A stretch of DNA of 64,000 bases from Apostichopus japonicus (GCF_037975245.1 NC_092577.1:17188013-17252012); one strand, 5' to 3'; shown: positions 45,746-56,471, counted from the stretch's first letter. Program-made: numbers and translations. The notes: generated by a model not told the origin, from the sequence alone.

Positions 45746-48490
45746 TCAATAGTAGTATGATATTTGAATTAATACGATGCAATGATTTCTTTTTGATAAT
45801 TTTTTTTTTTCATTTACTCTTATAGAATTCCAAGTTCTTATACCACGATTTCTTAAGCTTAACATTCCTATTGAAGTATTCGTTGTGTAATAATGCGCAT
45901 TATCGGCGTATCTTGTATTGTAATAATGTAAATCCCTATTACTAATAAGGTAATTTTGAAAAGCATTAGACAGTAGTCCATTCCACACCTTATAAGTGAA
46001 GGTGGCAATATTTACACGAATTAAGTCATTGACTTTCAATAAATTAAGATTCTTAAATATAGGGCTGGTGCGATGACGAGGTGCAGCACGTGATATTTGT
46101 CGGATTGCCTTCTTTTGTAGTATAATAAGTGAATTGAGATTAGTTTTATACGTGCCAGACCAAATAATAGAACAATAACAAATATGTGGTACTACCAGGG
46201 TTTCATAAAGTGTCTTTAATACGTGTTGTGGCAACAAGTGTTTTAATTTGGATAAAATACATGCATTTTTAGCAACTTCGTTGCAGACTGTTGAAATGTG
46301 AGCACACCAGGAAAGGTTGTGATCAATAGAACTTAGGTTGTGATCAATAGAACTAAGAACTTAGTAGTGTTAACATGCTTGAGAATTTTGCCTCCCATAA
46401 TAATGTCTTTATCCCTATTAAATGTTCTGGAAGTATTAGACTATGTAATTAGTTTTGTCTATGTTGAGCGATAGTTTATTGGCGGCAAACCAGTCATTAA
46501 ATTTATCTAGTTCTAAGAAACTTTGTTATCATCAGCAAATAGAATAATGTTAGCAATTTCAGACACGTCGCAGATGTCATTGACATATAAAATAAATAGT
46601 AAAGAACCTAAAATTGAACCTTGTGGGACACCACAATTAATTTCTCCCAGTTGAGAGTGAGTGTTTTTGTAAGAAGTGTATTGAAAACGATTAGAAATAT
46701 AACTATCTATCCAGTTCAGTGTCGTTCCTCTTATGCCACAATGGTGTAATTTGTTACGTAGGATGGCATGATCAATAGTGTCAAATGCTTTAGATAGGTC
46801 GAGGAACACGCCAATGCAAGTTTTACTTTTGTCAATGCCACTGTATAGTTTGTCAATAACATCTGCCAGTGCAAGCTCCGATGAATGTTCTGGTCGGAAG
46901 CCATATTGTTCATCGCAAAGGATATTATATTTGTTTAGGAAATTGAATATACGTTTAAACATTAATCTTTCGATAATTTTCGAAAAACAAGATAATAGTG
47001 AGATTGGTCGATAGTTTTCGTAGTTATCTGAATCGCCTTTTTGGAAAATTTGAATAATTTTGGCAATCTTTAGTGCATCGGGGAAAACTCCGGTGTTAAA
47101 GGATTCATTACATATATGAGTCAAAGGGTTAACGATAAAAGGCATAAATTGGTTTATAATACCAGCTTTAAAATCATATCCTGCGGCTTTCTTTGGTTTC
47201 AAACAAGAAGTCGCAATCTTTAATAATTCCTCCTCACAGACAGGGTATATAAATATAGAGCTACTGTTTACATTACTATGTATGAAGTTGGGTAGTGTTC
47301 CTTTGTTGTTAATTTTATTTGTCAGTGAAGGCCCTAGATTGATAAAAAAAAAATCATTAAAGTTATTAGCAATGTCATTAGTAATCTCTTCATCGCAATG
47401 TTTAAAAGAGGCAGGATATGATGATTGTTTACTCTTGTTATGTAGAATTTCGTTGATAGTTTTCCAGGTGTCATTAGATTTATAACTTGATTCATACAAT
47501 TTGTTATTAAAATATAATCGTTTGGAGAATTTCCAAACATGGTTTAGCTTATTACGATATGCAGTATATGAAACTTTATTGTTGTTTCATGAAATTTAAG
47601 AGTAATGCTTAAAAGGTTTGTTCTTTCTTTTTCATAGAAACTAATATGCCTTTGGTAATCCATGGGTGTTTCTTTTTACGCCTTTCAGTTTTACTAATGC
47701 AGTGTTTCGGGAAACAGTGATTGTAAAATGAGTTAAAAGAATCATAGAAGCTTTTATAAGCATTATTTGCATCAGAATAGGTTAAAACGACGTTCCAAGA
47801 ATTGTCTTTTATATTCGAAATAATTTTGTTTATGTTGGCAGTACTATAATTTCGTGTATAAAGAGGATAATTAATTTTATTTCTTTTGGCACTAACTGCA
47901 AGGAAAATAGGGAAATTGTCACTTAAGTCGGTTATTACAATTCCTGATGTGACAGAAGAGTGTATATTTGTTATGATGTTATCAATTAATGTTTCTGAGG
48001 TTGATCAAACACGTGTTGGTTTGGTGATTCCTGGGAAAAAACCATAAGAGTAATATATAATAAGAGTAAACCATAATATAGGAGTTGCAGTGGTTTTGCG
48101 TTAATATGCTAAAGATATGTTGTATATCAGAGTGAAAATTGTCTATAGAACTATGTGGTGGCCTATAAATACACCCAGTGATAATTTTTTCATTGCTATG
48201 AGGTAACATTATTTCAACAAATATAGATTCAAATGAATTGTTAAAAATTTAGGTCGATATTTGAAGTTGAAATCATTATTTACAAATAAACATACTCCAC
48301 CACCCCTTCTATCGTTGCGATGCTTTTCTACGAGAGTATAATTATTTATATGTATAGTAGGAGATAGATTTTTATTGAACCATGTCTCGGAGACGCCAAT
48401 TACTGAAAAATTAGTTTTGTTCAGACTGCGACTATTGAGGTGGAAAAAGGTAAGTCCATGACTGGGGGATAAATTGTTATAAGAATTAAT
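45746..48490 (-). pseudogene. CR1/Jockey-superfamily LINE ORF2, nearly complete but broken
   Basis: The endonuclease starts near 48490 (FHLNSRSLNKTNFSVIGVSE, then HRNDRRGGGVCLF), followed by TGCIYRPPHSSIDNF. The RT (46513-47499) is one clean frame with NYENYRPISLLSCFSKIIER, GVFLDLSKAFDTIDH (motif A), CGVPQGSILGSLLF and LFADDN in the catalytic box. Post-RT segments include ANKLSLNIDKTNYI (near 46480, with stops) and the C-terminal frame 45746-46237 with SPIFKNLNLLKVNDL. The VPQGSILGPLLF and SKAFDTIDH signatures place it in the CR1/L2-like group and distinguish it from the Tx1-type elements around it, into which it was probably inserted. Confidence 0.78.
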
Positions 48491-48639
48491 GCTGTAATAC
48501 TCACAGGTAACATTTCCCTAAATTCTATATAGTTGTCTGATGTTGCCATGAATGTGAGAGAATTATTAATAAAATGTTTCACACAATGTTCATTTCTGTT
48601 TTGATTGTTCTTTTTCCTTCGGGTTAAATCGCCTGGCGG

Positions 48640-49745
48640 TTGAGACATTTGGACTTACGGTGTTATTCTTGCGTTGTGGAGTTTGGTTTGCTTTTTTTGT
48701 CACCGTCCAAAATCCGTCATTTCATGATAGGGTTCGTTTCAGGTTCGCGTATAGTTCTGGGTTATCTTTATTTGTATTGGCATGAGTCTGTTAGTGATTG
48801 CTTTTCGCCTTGTGTGCTTTAATCCTTCCACAATCGTCAGGGTTTGTTGTAGGTGTTGGTGCGGCTGTTTCAGTTGTGTTTTTCCAAGCTTTTGGTCTGT
48901 GCTGTCGTTTGTTTTATCGTTAATAGGTAGGTCTTCCGTATTTCTGCTATCCATTTCCTCATGAGTATCGTCTCCTTTAATATCCGTACCTTTCTCTAAT
49001 TCTTTTTCATCTGTTTCTCTCTCAGCCTCCTCCTGAATCTCTGGGCCATTGAAGCTCTTGTGACCAAATTGTTGGCAATTGTAACATTTCACTGAGGGAC
49101 AACGTGCTTCTGTGTGTCCGTGAGAGTTACATTGTCTGTACTTGTAATCCGGGCAGTCTCTCATTATGTGGTCTTGGGCGAGACAAAGGTTGCAAACACG
49201 GCTTTGGCCGTTGTGTTTCAGTCTAAGGTGATGACTATATATCGTTATTGCATATGGGAGGCTTGTCTTGTTGACTGGCAGCTCAAGTCGTACGAATCTA
49301 ATCCCGTTTTCAACGTTGGGAAATTCTGACTAATATTTCTGGGTCCAGTTGGTTTTATATGGCAGCCATATTCTTCCAATTTGTTGGAAAGTTCTTCGTC
49401 ACTTATGTATGTTGGGACGTTCAAGAGGCTCACGGTCAAGATATGTTTTGTAACACCCATGACATCACATAATTCATGTCGAATTTTTATTCCCGTTTCT
49501 TGCAGCATGTCTGCATCGCTTCCGTTTTTCAGAGTTATAATCCATTGACCCCTGATTTGTACACATCCGAGTATGTTAATATGCCCGACATCTTCCGAGA
49601 TTGCTTTTATTACATCTTGAGGGATAAATCCATTGTCCAATATTCTCACACTGTTCTCTTTCTTTCCTCTCTTTTGCGACATAGTAGGGGTCTGGCTAGA
49701 TTTCATGTTGTCATTATCTCCATTAACAGGTTTCGCGCAACTCAT
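48640..49745 (-). pseudogene. LINE B ORF1 (Tx1-type)
   Basis: The start is placed at MSCAKPVNG (49745), not the longer upstream ATG at 49778, because A and C begin at the equivalent M-x-x-AK. GCVQIRGQWIITLKN and TVSLLNVPTYISDEELSNK match ORF1 of A. A frameshift near 49240 leads to the zinc knuckles (MRDCPDYKYRQCNSHGHTEA, CYNCQQFGHK) and an acidic Glu/Asp-rich tail. Its ORF2 is missing: CR1-type sequence starts immediately downstream. Confidence 0.72.
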
Positions 49746-49765
49746 TCCAACGTAACAAAGTGCTT

Positions 49766-49786
49766 GCCTGTGTCGCAAGACACGGC
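49766..49786 (-). promoter_or_regulatory. Leader hairpin upstream of LINE B ORF1
   Basis: Minus strand GCC-GTGTC-TTGC-GACAC-A-GGC: a 5-bp stem extended by three more pairs past a bulged A, 21 nt before the ORF1 ATG. Relative to A and C a C-G pair is replaced by T-A, a compensatory change. Confidence 0.6.
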
Positions 49787-50017
49787 AGCTTAGTTTGACA
49801 AAAGTCTTAAATCTCTTAAATAGGATATTTGTATCGGCTGATTCGAGTTAAAGTTACAATTCACTTAAGAGAAACTTACGATGGCAATATCCTTGTCAAA
49901 AGAACGGGTACTAGTCCCAGGAAACTCCTCAAAGGAGCAATTATGGTGAGAATACGCTATCAGTGTTTCACCGTCTCCGTCTCAATCAGCATAATCAGCT
50001 AATTACATCTAATTTCA

Positions 50018-50135
50018 GCTAATTACATACAACAGTGCCGATATGGGGCACCCTTGCCTCACACTTCTTTGGATTTCAAAAATATCAGACAAGTAACCGT
50101 TGTGCTAAATATGACTGTTGATATCCGTGTAATTG
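50018..50135 (-). pseudogene. Tx1-type RT fragment (D, part 1) abutting a 5S gene
   Basis: Minus-strand translation gives HNGYLSDIFEIQRSVRQGCP then ISALLYVIS, the RT segment before the catalytic box, with one stop. It begins directly after the first 20 nt of a 5S rRNA gene, so it looks like a 5'-truncated LINE inserted into 5S rDNA. Confidence 0.65.
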
Positions 50136-50155
50136 AACGTGATATGGCCGTAGAC
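50136..50155 (-). rRNA. 5S rRNA gene remnant (nt 1-20)
   Basis: Minus-strand copy of the 5S start through CACGTT, then LINE D sequence. Its upstream spacer (about 50156-50230) is standard 5S spacer. Confidence 0.8.
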
Positions 50156-50230
50156 ATAAGAAGATGTCAATGTAGGCCATTTCAATTTCTCATCGTCGTG
50201 GCAACATAGTGTTATCAATTATGAAAATAA

Positions 50231-50325
50231 AAGCCTACGGCACCCAGTATTCCCAGGCGGTCACCCATCCAAGTACTGACTGCGCTCTACGTTGCTTGAC
50301 TTCGGTGACCGGACGAGAACCGGTA
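50231..50325 (-). rRNA. 5S rRNA gene, 3' part (nt 26-120), split by LINE C
   Basis: 95 nt running from TACCGGTT to TAGGCTT on the minus strand, canonical at both variable sites (GGG, TAGGC). LINE C separates it from its 5' part at 55132-55164. It contains the internal promoter, but the gene is broken. Confidence 0.92.
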
Positions 50326-50366
50326 TTTTTTCCCTCTTTTATTAGGAGGTGAGCCCACTGGCTCAC
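50326..50366 (-). terminator. LINE C 3' terminus: hairpin, AATAAA and A-tail
   Basis: Minus strand GTGAGCC-AGTG-GGCTCAC (50349-50366), a perfect 7-bp stem, then CTCCTAATAAAAGAGGG and six A before the target repeat. The hairpin may be the RT recognition signal and AATAAA the polyadenylation signal. Confidence 0.7.
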
Positions 50367-50581
50367 CCATTGTCAACATTATTTACAAGGGTATGTTTGT
50401 TCAAAATGAAAACTTAATAAAAGGTAAATTAACTATAACATGAAATAATAATTACCTTAACAATTACTAATGCACCCATTGTCAACGTTATTTACAAGGG
50501 TATGTTTGTTCAAAATGAAAACTTAATTAGAGGTAAATTAACTATAACCTGAAATAATAATTACCTTAACAATTACTAATG
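50364..50581 (-). repeat. 109-bp tandem duplication in LINE C 3' UTR
   Basis: 50364-50472 and 50473-50581 differ at only a few positions. Each begins cacccattgtcaac and contains aagggtatgtttgttcaaaa. Confidence 0.9.
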
Positions 50582-50706
50582 TTGAAGTTAACAGAAAACT
50601 AAATTATTAATCACCACAGACATAAAATTAAATACAAAAGACAACAATGTCTAAGGCAAAGTGAAAAGACCAGACCCTGCTTACGTCAACACGTACTCTA
50701 TTAAAA

Positions 50707-53700
50707 TTAACCCCTTTCCAGATGGTAAGTATAGCTGTTCGATTCTTTCTTAGAGAGCACAATATTGTTCTGGGTAAATATATTATAAAACCGTGAGAGC
50801 TTGTGTTTGTGGTAGTACACATCCAAAAGTAAGCGAATTTTCTTTTTCAGTACATTGTGAAAAACTTTTTCAATATTACATCGATAGTTATTATTGAGGC
50901 GAGATATTCTACAATTCCAAATTGTACACTTATATATATTGAAGATGATGTCACACAAAATTCCTACAATACATTTGTTTTTACGGCCAAGACCCACAAG
51001 GGACAACCCCTTCCATTCATCTAAATTAAGTACCGGATGTAAAGTATTCAACTTATTAACCAAAAAACGCCATAAATTTTCAACTTCAGAACACTCAATA
51101 AAAAGATGAATAGTACTTTCGTTCGTGGTCTTGCAAAAGGTGCAGTAAGGAGAGTCGGTTAATCCAAACTTGTACAATTTTCGTTAGTGTAAGGAATATT
51201 ATGTAATACTTTGAAGTCGATATCGGCTTCAAAGAAATACTTTGGAGAACGATATATGTTACTCCACTATTAGAAAATTCAAAACTGGGAAAATACTGCT
51301 TCCAGTAATTTTCGCCCTTGGGCGATGTGTTAAGATTGTCACGCATTATACGTGAAGCTATTCTGCTCGAAACTGAGGAGGCATCTATAATGTTTGCGCC
51401 ATTATGAAATTTTACAGTAGGAATATAGTCAATTTGCGTAGATACAATTGCATCGGAAGAAAATATATCATCTAACCAGTCAGAGGGTAAGGCGTGGGGA
51501 ATGACATCGATATAATTCTGAACACAGTATCGAGTACTGTAAGGGGATTATCAGGATTAGCAAGCTCAATGCATTCATGTACGGCCTTGGCTGGCAGAGA
51601 AGTAGGTATAATCTCATACATCAGATCGCTGGCAGAAACGATACCACCTCAAGTGACGATTGAAAAGTTTCGGACTATCATTGTCAACAATCAGGTGATT
51701 ACTAAAAATGGGTTGATTGAGGATGTCTTCTCTGGTCTCTGGTAGCCAGAAACGACCTTCAATTAGCCCGATCCCATGCTAACATGAGTTCACAGTAATA
51801 AGGGTTTAGCTTATGGACAGACTTGCGGTTAGGAGTTATTTGAAAGATACCACGCCCAAGGCTCATATCTCCATACATATTTAAAAAATACATTTTTTTG
51901 GTAATTTAATATTAATGTTATTGCTTAATATCTGACTACGAAATTTCATTCTAGGAGCATCACGCGTTAACTCAATGTCGCTCAAACTGAAACCCCCTCT
52001 GTCGATTGGTAAAAGCAAGTTAAAATACTTTATAGAAGGTTTTTTACCCCTCTAGATAAAATCGACGACACTCTGACGTAAGGTGGTGATAACCCAATCA
52101 GGGACTGGTAAAACAGTGGCCAAATACACTAAGCGAGTTACGATGAGCGAATTTATGATGAAAGATTTTCCCTTAAGAGATAATTTTATACCTTTCCAGG
52201 TATTTAGTAATTTACAGCAAGAGGTAACTTTTTTCTCCCAACTTTCTTTTTCGATTGACTTTTGATCGTTAGCAATAGCAACACCTAATACTGTAATGAA
52301 ATCTTTCCTGACAGGGAAGTCGAAATCGCTGGGATTGGCATGGCTGCACCCAATGCTAAATAACTCAGTTTGTCAATATTACACCTAGAGCCAGAAGCAC
52401 GCTCATACAATTTAATGATGTTGAAAATAGAATAAATACTTGTGATACTAGACACGAAAAAGGTAGTGTCGTCCGCATGCTGAAAATTTTGGGCTTCGAC
52501 GTCACCAAATTGAAAAGCATGAGTATAAGGACAATTAATTATAGCTTCATGAATGGCTGAGGGTGGGCAGCCCTGCCGAACTCCCCTGTTGACTGGGAAG
52601 GGATCGGAAATATAACCATTGTGCTTGATTCGGTACTCGATATTGGTATAAAACAGTTTGATCCATTTTAAGAACTTAGGACCAAAACCCAATTTTTAAG
52701 CAACTTCGAAGAGGTAGTTATGGTCAACCCTGTCAAAGGCTTTATATTGGTCTATTTTAAGAATAAAACCAGGTTTATTATGTAAATTGACATACTGAAT
52801 TACATTTTGCATAGTAACCACGTTTTCAGAAATATCTCTCCCTGGAATACAACACGTTTAATCTTGTGAAATAATATTCTTACTGATACTTGTCATACGT
52901 TTAGCGAGAGTTTTGGCAATCATTTTGTAATCAACATTTAAGAGGCTTATTGCTCTCCAATTATTTAAACTACGAAGATCTCCTTGGGTATGAGGGTAAG
53001 TATACTTATTTTCATGGAATTACAGAGTTCGTTGTCATGGAATGATGTTTCAATTAGTGTAATAAAAATATCGATAAAATACCACCAAAACACTTTGTAA
53101 AATTCATCACTTATTCCATCTAGTCCTGGACTTTTGTTCGGTTTCATTGGTAACAGAGCGGCTTTCAACTCATCTAATGAAATATGAGCTTCACAGGCTT
53201 CTACGTCCATTGGCGAGAGAAATCTTCTGAGTTCACAAAGTATTTGATCCCGCGATTTGTCGTCGGTTTCTTCGGCTTGGTAGAGGTTTCTATAAAACTT
53301 TACTTGTTCTTTCATAATTTCGTGTTCATCGCTGATGATAAAGCTCTGGTCTGTTAGTAATAACTTGGTCAATTTCTAAACCATCTATAGTAATATTGAC
53401 ATTGTTACATGTGGTATGGTTGGAGAAAATCATATAATTTGTTTTGTTTACATTCAATGATAATTTATTAAGGGCAAACCATCTGCTTAACTTCTTAAGT
53501 TCGGTACTGACCAAATTACATAATGTTTTGATATCACTATGACTGCAGAATATGTTTGTGTCATCTAAAGTCTATTCGAATAAAACGACCATTATCATTT
53601 GTTATGTAGTTTGTAATATCAATATCACTATTTCTCCTGAACAAGACAGTTACTCCTTTTTTCTGGTGGGCACAAAAGGAAGAGTACATTTTGACACCCC

Positions 53701-53828
53701 CATTCGACTAAAGCAGCTTTTTGGATTTCTTCGTCCCAGAAGGTTTCAACTAGAACTGTAATGTCATACCTTTTAGATATTACAAGGCTCAAGAGTTCCG
53801 TCCCTTTTTTCAGCATTCCGTAATCCAT
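50707..53828 (-). pseudogene. LINE C ORF2 (endonuclease and RT), broken
   Basis: Only the start of the endonuclease is recognisable (KRYDITVLVETFWDEEIQ, 53628-53828). RT pieces follow: MKPNKSPGLDGISDEFYKVF (52965-53372), GPKFLKWIKLFYTNIEY, then NRGVRQGCP, after which ~15 residues are deleted before AIHEAI, and FQHADDTTFFV (52285-52692). The C-terminus (50707-51177) has a CxxC/HxxxxC zinc motif (YCTFCKTTNESTIHLFIEC). A CR1-type fragment replaces part of the endonuclease region (53326-53560). Frameshifts and deletions make it dead despite its clean target site. Confidence 0.78.
53326..53560 (-). pseudogene. CR1-type RT fragment inserted in LINE C
   Basis: KKLSRWFALNKLSLNVNKTN followed by MIFSNHT matches the post-YADD region of the CR1-type LINE at 46.4-46.5 kb, not Tx1. 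About 0.2 kb. Most of the C endonuclease between it and 53628 is missing. Confidence 0.65.
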
Positions 53829-53849
53829 TACAGTTCAGTGTGGTTAAGA

Positions 53850-54864
53850 GGAACATTGCTCTAAGAAAAGGGGTCATTGTATCGCCTTTTCCTTGGGTTT
53901 GTACATCCTTGCTAACCGGAGATTTGCCGATATATTCATTCTGCGTGATATGGTCTGCATTTTTGGTTTTACCATTGTTTCAAGAAAAGCTTGTTCATGT
54001 AGTTCGATTTGTGCCTCTTTTTCCTGGCTTCTGATCTGTTTTGGCTTTTTTTTTTTACACTTGACTTGTCATTAGTCTCCATAGTTTTGGTTTCGGCTGG
54101 GCTCTTTGTTGCCTTAGTAGTTGTGGCTGTGTCCATTGCATTAGAATCGGCCGGTACTGAAAATTTTCTGTTTCTTGGTGTCGCTGTTTCTGACGGTGTC
54201 GGTGTTGCTGACGGTGCTGGTGTCGGTGTCGGTTCTGGTGTACCTTCCATAGGTTCAGAATGAGAGGCCGTGCTTTCTGCCTCACATAAAAAAAAAAATA
54301 TCCAAAATTGTTGCATGTCTCTCTGTGTCCTTGTGTGCCACATTCCCGGCAGGTATATTGTTGGCAGTCTCTCATGATATGTTCATCACGCATTTTGTAC
54401 ACACTTTGGTTTGTCTGTTATGTTTTAGTCTGATGTGCTCGCCTCCAATGTTAATTGCGTACGGCAAACTTTTAGCGTTTGGAGGAAGTTCAATTCGAAC
54501 GAAGCGGATTCCATTTTCCACTTCCGGGAATGCTGAGTAGTATTTCCATGTCCATTTAGACTTGATCAAGCAACCTAGATATTTGAGTTTACCGGTCAGT
54601 TCGTCATCTTCGATATAGCATGGTACACCAAAGCAGCTAACAGTCGTTTCCAATTTTCAATCCCGGTTCTTGTAAAAGATCCGCATCTTCTGACGATTTC
54701 AATGTAATAATCCACTGCCCATTGGTCTTTACACATCCTCTCACGTTTTCCTTCCCTATAACCATTGTGACAGCACTAATCACATCAATAGGATTATAAG
54801 CATTATCAACTACTCTAACACTGTACGTTTTCAATATGGAACCACTAGTTTTCGCGGAATCCAT
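53850..54864 (-). pseudogene. LINE C ORF1
   Basis: Starts MDSAKTSG; RGCVKTNGQWIITLKSSEDA and FGVPCYIEDDELTGKL match A and B, with a frameshift near 54650. The zinc region keeps CVMNIS/EHIMRDCQQYTC and CRECGTQGH, but the next knuckle is damaged by an A-run (54289-54298). The C-terminal part is a Pro/Thr-rich stretch caused by an ACC/CAC-type simple repeat (about 54180-54240), then basic. Confidence 0.72.
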
Positions 54865-54885
54865 ACCGATACTAAGGCTTGCCCC

Positions 54886-54899
54886 GCGTCGCGAGACGC
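54886..54899 (-). promoter_or_regulatory. Leader hairpin upstream of LINE C ORF1
   Basis: Minus strand GCGTC-TCGC-GACGC, 22 nt before the ORF1 ATG at 54864. Confidence 0.6.
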
Positions 54900-55131
54900 C
54901 GTGGCAACCTAAGAATGGCGGAGAAATTATCGAAAAATCCCAACTGATACACGGATATAAACAAACCAGTCCGTTTAATAAAGATACAATCGTCCTCTCG
55001 CAGAAAATGAAGAAGGAAAGAATGGTAAACCAACAAGTAGAAAGGCAGAATTCAGGGGACCAAACTGGTCAACTGAAAGTACGTCTGAACCAGTCAAGGT
55101 ACAGGTACGCTCTGAGAACCGGTATAATCAC

Positions 55132-55164
55132 AACCGGTATAGTCAACGTGATATGGCCGTAGAC
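55132..55164 (-). rRNA. 5S rRNA gene, 5' part (nt 1-33), split by LINE C
   Basis: 33 nt from GTCTACGG to CCGGTT. Together with 50231-50325 it accounts for a whole 5S gene with nt 26-33 duplicated. Confidence 0.92.
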
Positions 55165-55239
55165 ATAACAAGAGGTCAATGTAGGCCATTTCAATTTCTC
55201 ATCGTCGTGGCAACATAGTGTTATCAATTATGAAAATAA

Positions 55240-55359
55240 AAGCCTACGGCACCCAGTATTCCCAGGCGGTCACCCATCCAAGTACTGACTGCGCTCTACG
55301 TTGCTTGACTTCGGTGATCGGACGAGAACCGGTAAAGTCAACGTGATGTGGCCGTAGAC
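55240..55359 (-). rRNA. 5S rRNA gene, copy 1 (minus)
   Basis: 120 nt, complete; the only full copy on the minus strand. It has TTTACCGG where others have TATACCGG. The internal control C-box (AGTACTTGGATGGGTGACCG) is intact and a T-run follows the 3' end. Confidence 0.93.
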
Positions 55360-55617
55360 ATTCCAAGAGGTGAAATGTAGGCTAATTGTTTGGTAGGTTA
55401 TGATCAGTGGATTTAATATATATATTATACATGAATGGATTTAATATATATTATGTTAATCTATATTTTACATATATATGTCTAAAATTCTAATATATAA
55501 AAACAAACAAGTTATTTATTAATATATTCGATTTTCAAATCGCTTTCCTTGTGGCAAGACAATATTGATAACAGTGTTGACACGACGATGACAAATTGAA
55601 ATGGCCTACATTCTTAT
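55360..55617. other. Head-to-head junction of the 5S array
   Basis: 258 bp between the minus-strand copy 1 and plus-strand copy 2, made of two spacer halves in opposite orientation joined near the TA-rich centre. It marks the inversion point of the array. Confidence 0.7.
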
Positions 55618-55737
55618 GTCTACGGCCATATCACGTTGACTATTCCGGTTCTCGACCGATCACCGTATTCCAGCAACGTAGAGCGCAGTCAGTACTTGGA
55701 TGGGCGACCGCCTGGGAATACTGGGTGCCGTAGGCCT
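55618..55737 (+). rRNA. 5S rRNA copy 2, degenerate
   Basis: 120 nt, but with several changes: TATTCCGG, CTCGACC, GTATTCCAG in place of GAAGTCAAG, and GGGCGACC in the C-box; it lacks the clean T4 run (TAGGCCTTTC). Probable pseudogene at the head-to-head array junction. Confidence 0.85.
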
Positions 55738-55948
55738 TTCTTTTCCTAACTAGAACACTGTCTTGCCACAAGGAAAGCGATTTTAAAATCGAATATATTA
55801 ATAAATAGCTCGATTGTTTTTATATATTATAGTATTATACATATATATCTGAAATATAGAGTAACATAGGCTTTTATTTTCATAATTGATAACACTATGT
55901 TGCCACGACGATGAGAAATTGAAATGGCCTACATTGACCTCTTGTTAT

Positions 55949-56068
55949 GTCTACGTCCACATCACGTTGACTATACCGGTTCTCGTCCGATCACCGAAGT
56001 CAAGCAACGTAGAGCGCAGTCAGTACTTGGATGGGTGACCGCCTGGGAATACTGGGTGCCGTAGGCTT
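55949..56068 (+). rRNA. 5S rRNA copy 3
   Basis: Canonical 3' part but G8T (CTACGTCC), which unpairs helix I at 8-111. Confidence 0.93.
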
Positions 56069-56351
56069 TTATTTTTTATAATTGATAACACTATGTTGCC
56101 ACGACGATGAGAAATTGAAATGGCCTTCATTGTCTTTCCACAAGGAAAGTGTCTTGCCACGAGGAAAGCGATTTGAAAATCGAATATATTAATAAATACC
56201 TCGTTTGTTTTTATATATTAGAATTTTCTACATATATATGTAAAATATAGATTAACATAATATATATTAAATCCATTCATGTATAATATATATATTAAAT
56301 CCACTGATCATAACCTACCAGACAAGTAGCCTACATTTCACCTCTTGGAAT

Positions 56352-56471
56352 GTCTACGGCCACATCACGTTGACTATACCGGTTCTCGTCCGATCACCGA
56401 AGTCAAGCAACGTAGAGCGCAGTCAGTACTTGGATGGGTGACCGCCTGGGAATACTGGGTGCCGTAGGCTT
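56352..56471 (+). rRNA. 5S rRNA copy 4
   Basis: Canonical at both variable sites (GGGAA, GTAGGC), 120 nt, followed by TTTT, the usual Pol III terminator. Confidence 0.96.

Larger units (their letters stand above)
50326..55131 (-). mobile_element. Tx1-type LINE C inserted in a 5S rRNA gene
   Basis: A 4.8-kb element between two halves of one 5S gene, flanked by the 8-bp direct repeat TACCGGTT (5S nt 26-33; plus-strand coordinates 50318-50325 and 55132-55139). From right to left: a ~230-bp leader beginning with a second TACCGGTT-containing 15-bp repeat, leader hairpin, ORF1, ORF2, a 3' UTR with a 109-bp duplication, a terminal hairpin, AATAAA and A6. Tx1-clade families specific for 5S rRNA genes (Mutsu) are known from the literature; membership here is inferred. 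Confidence 0.85.
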
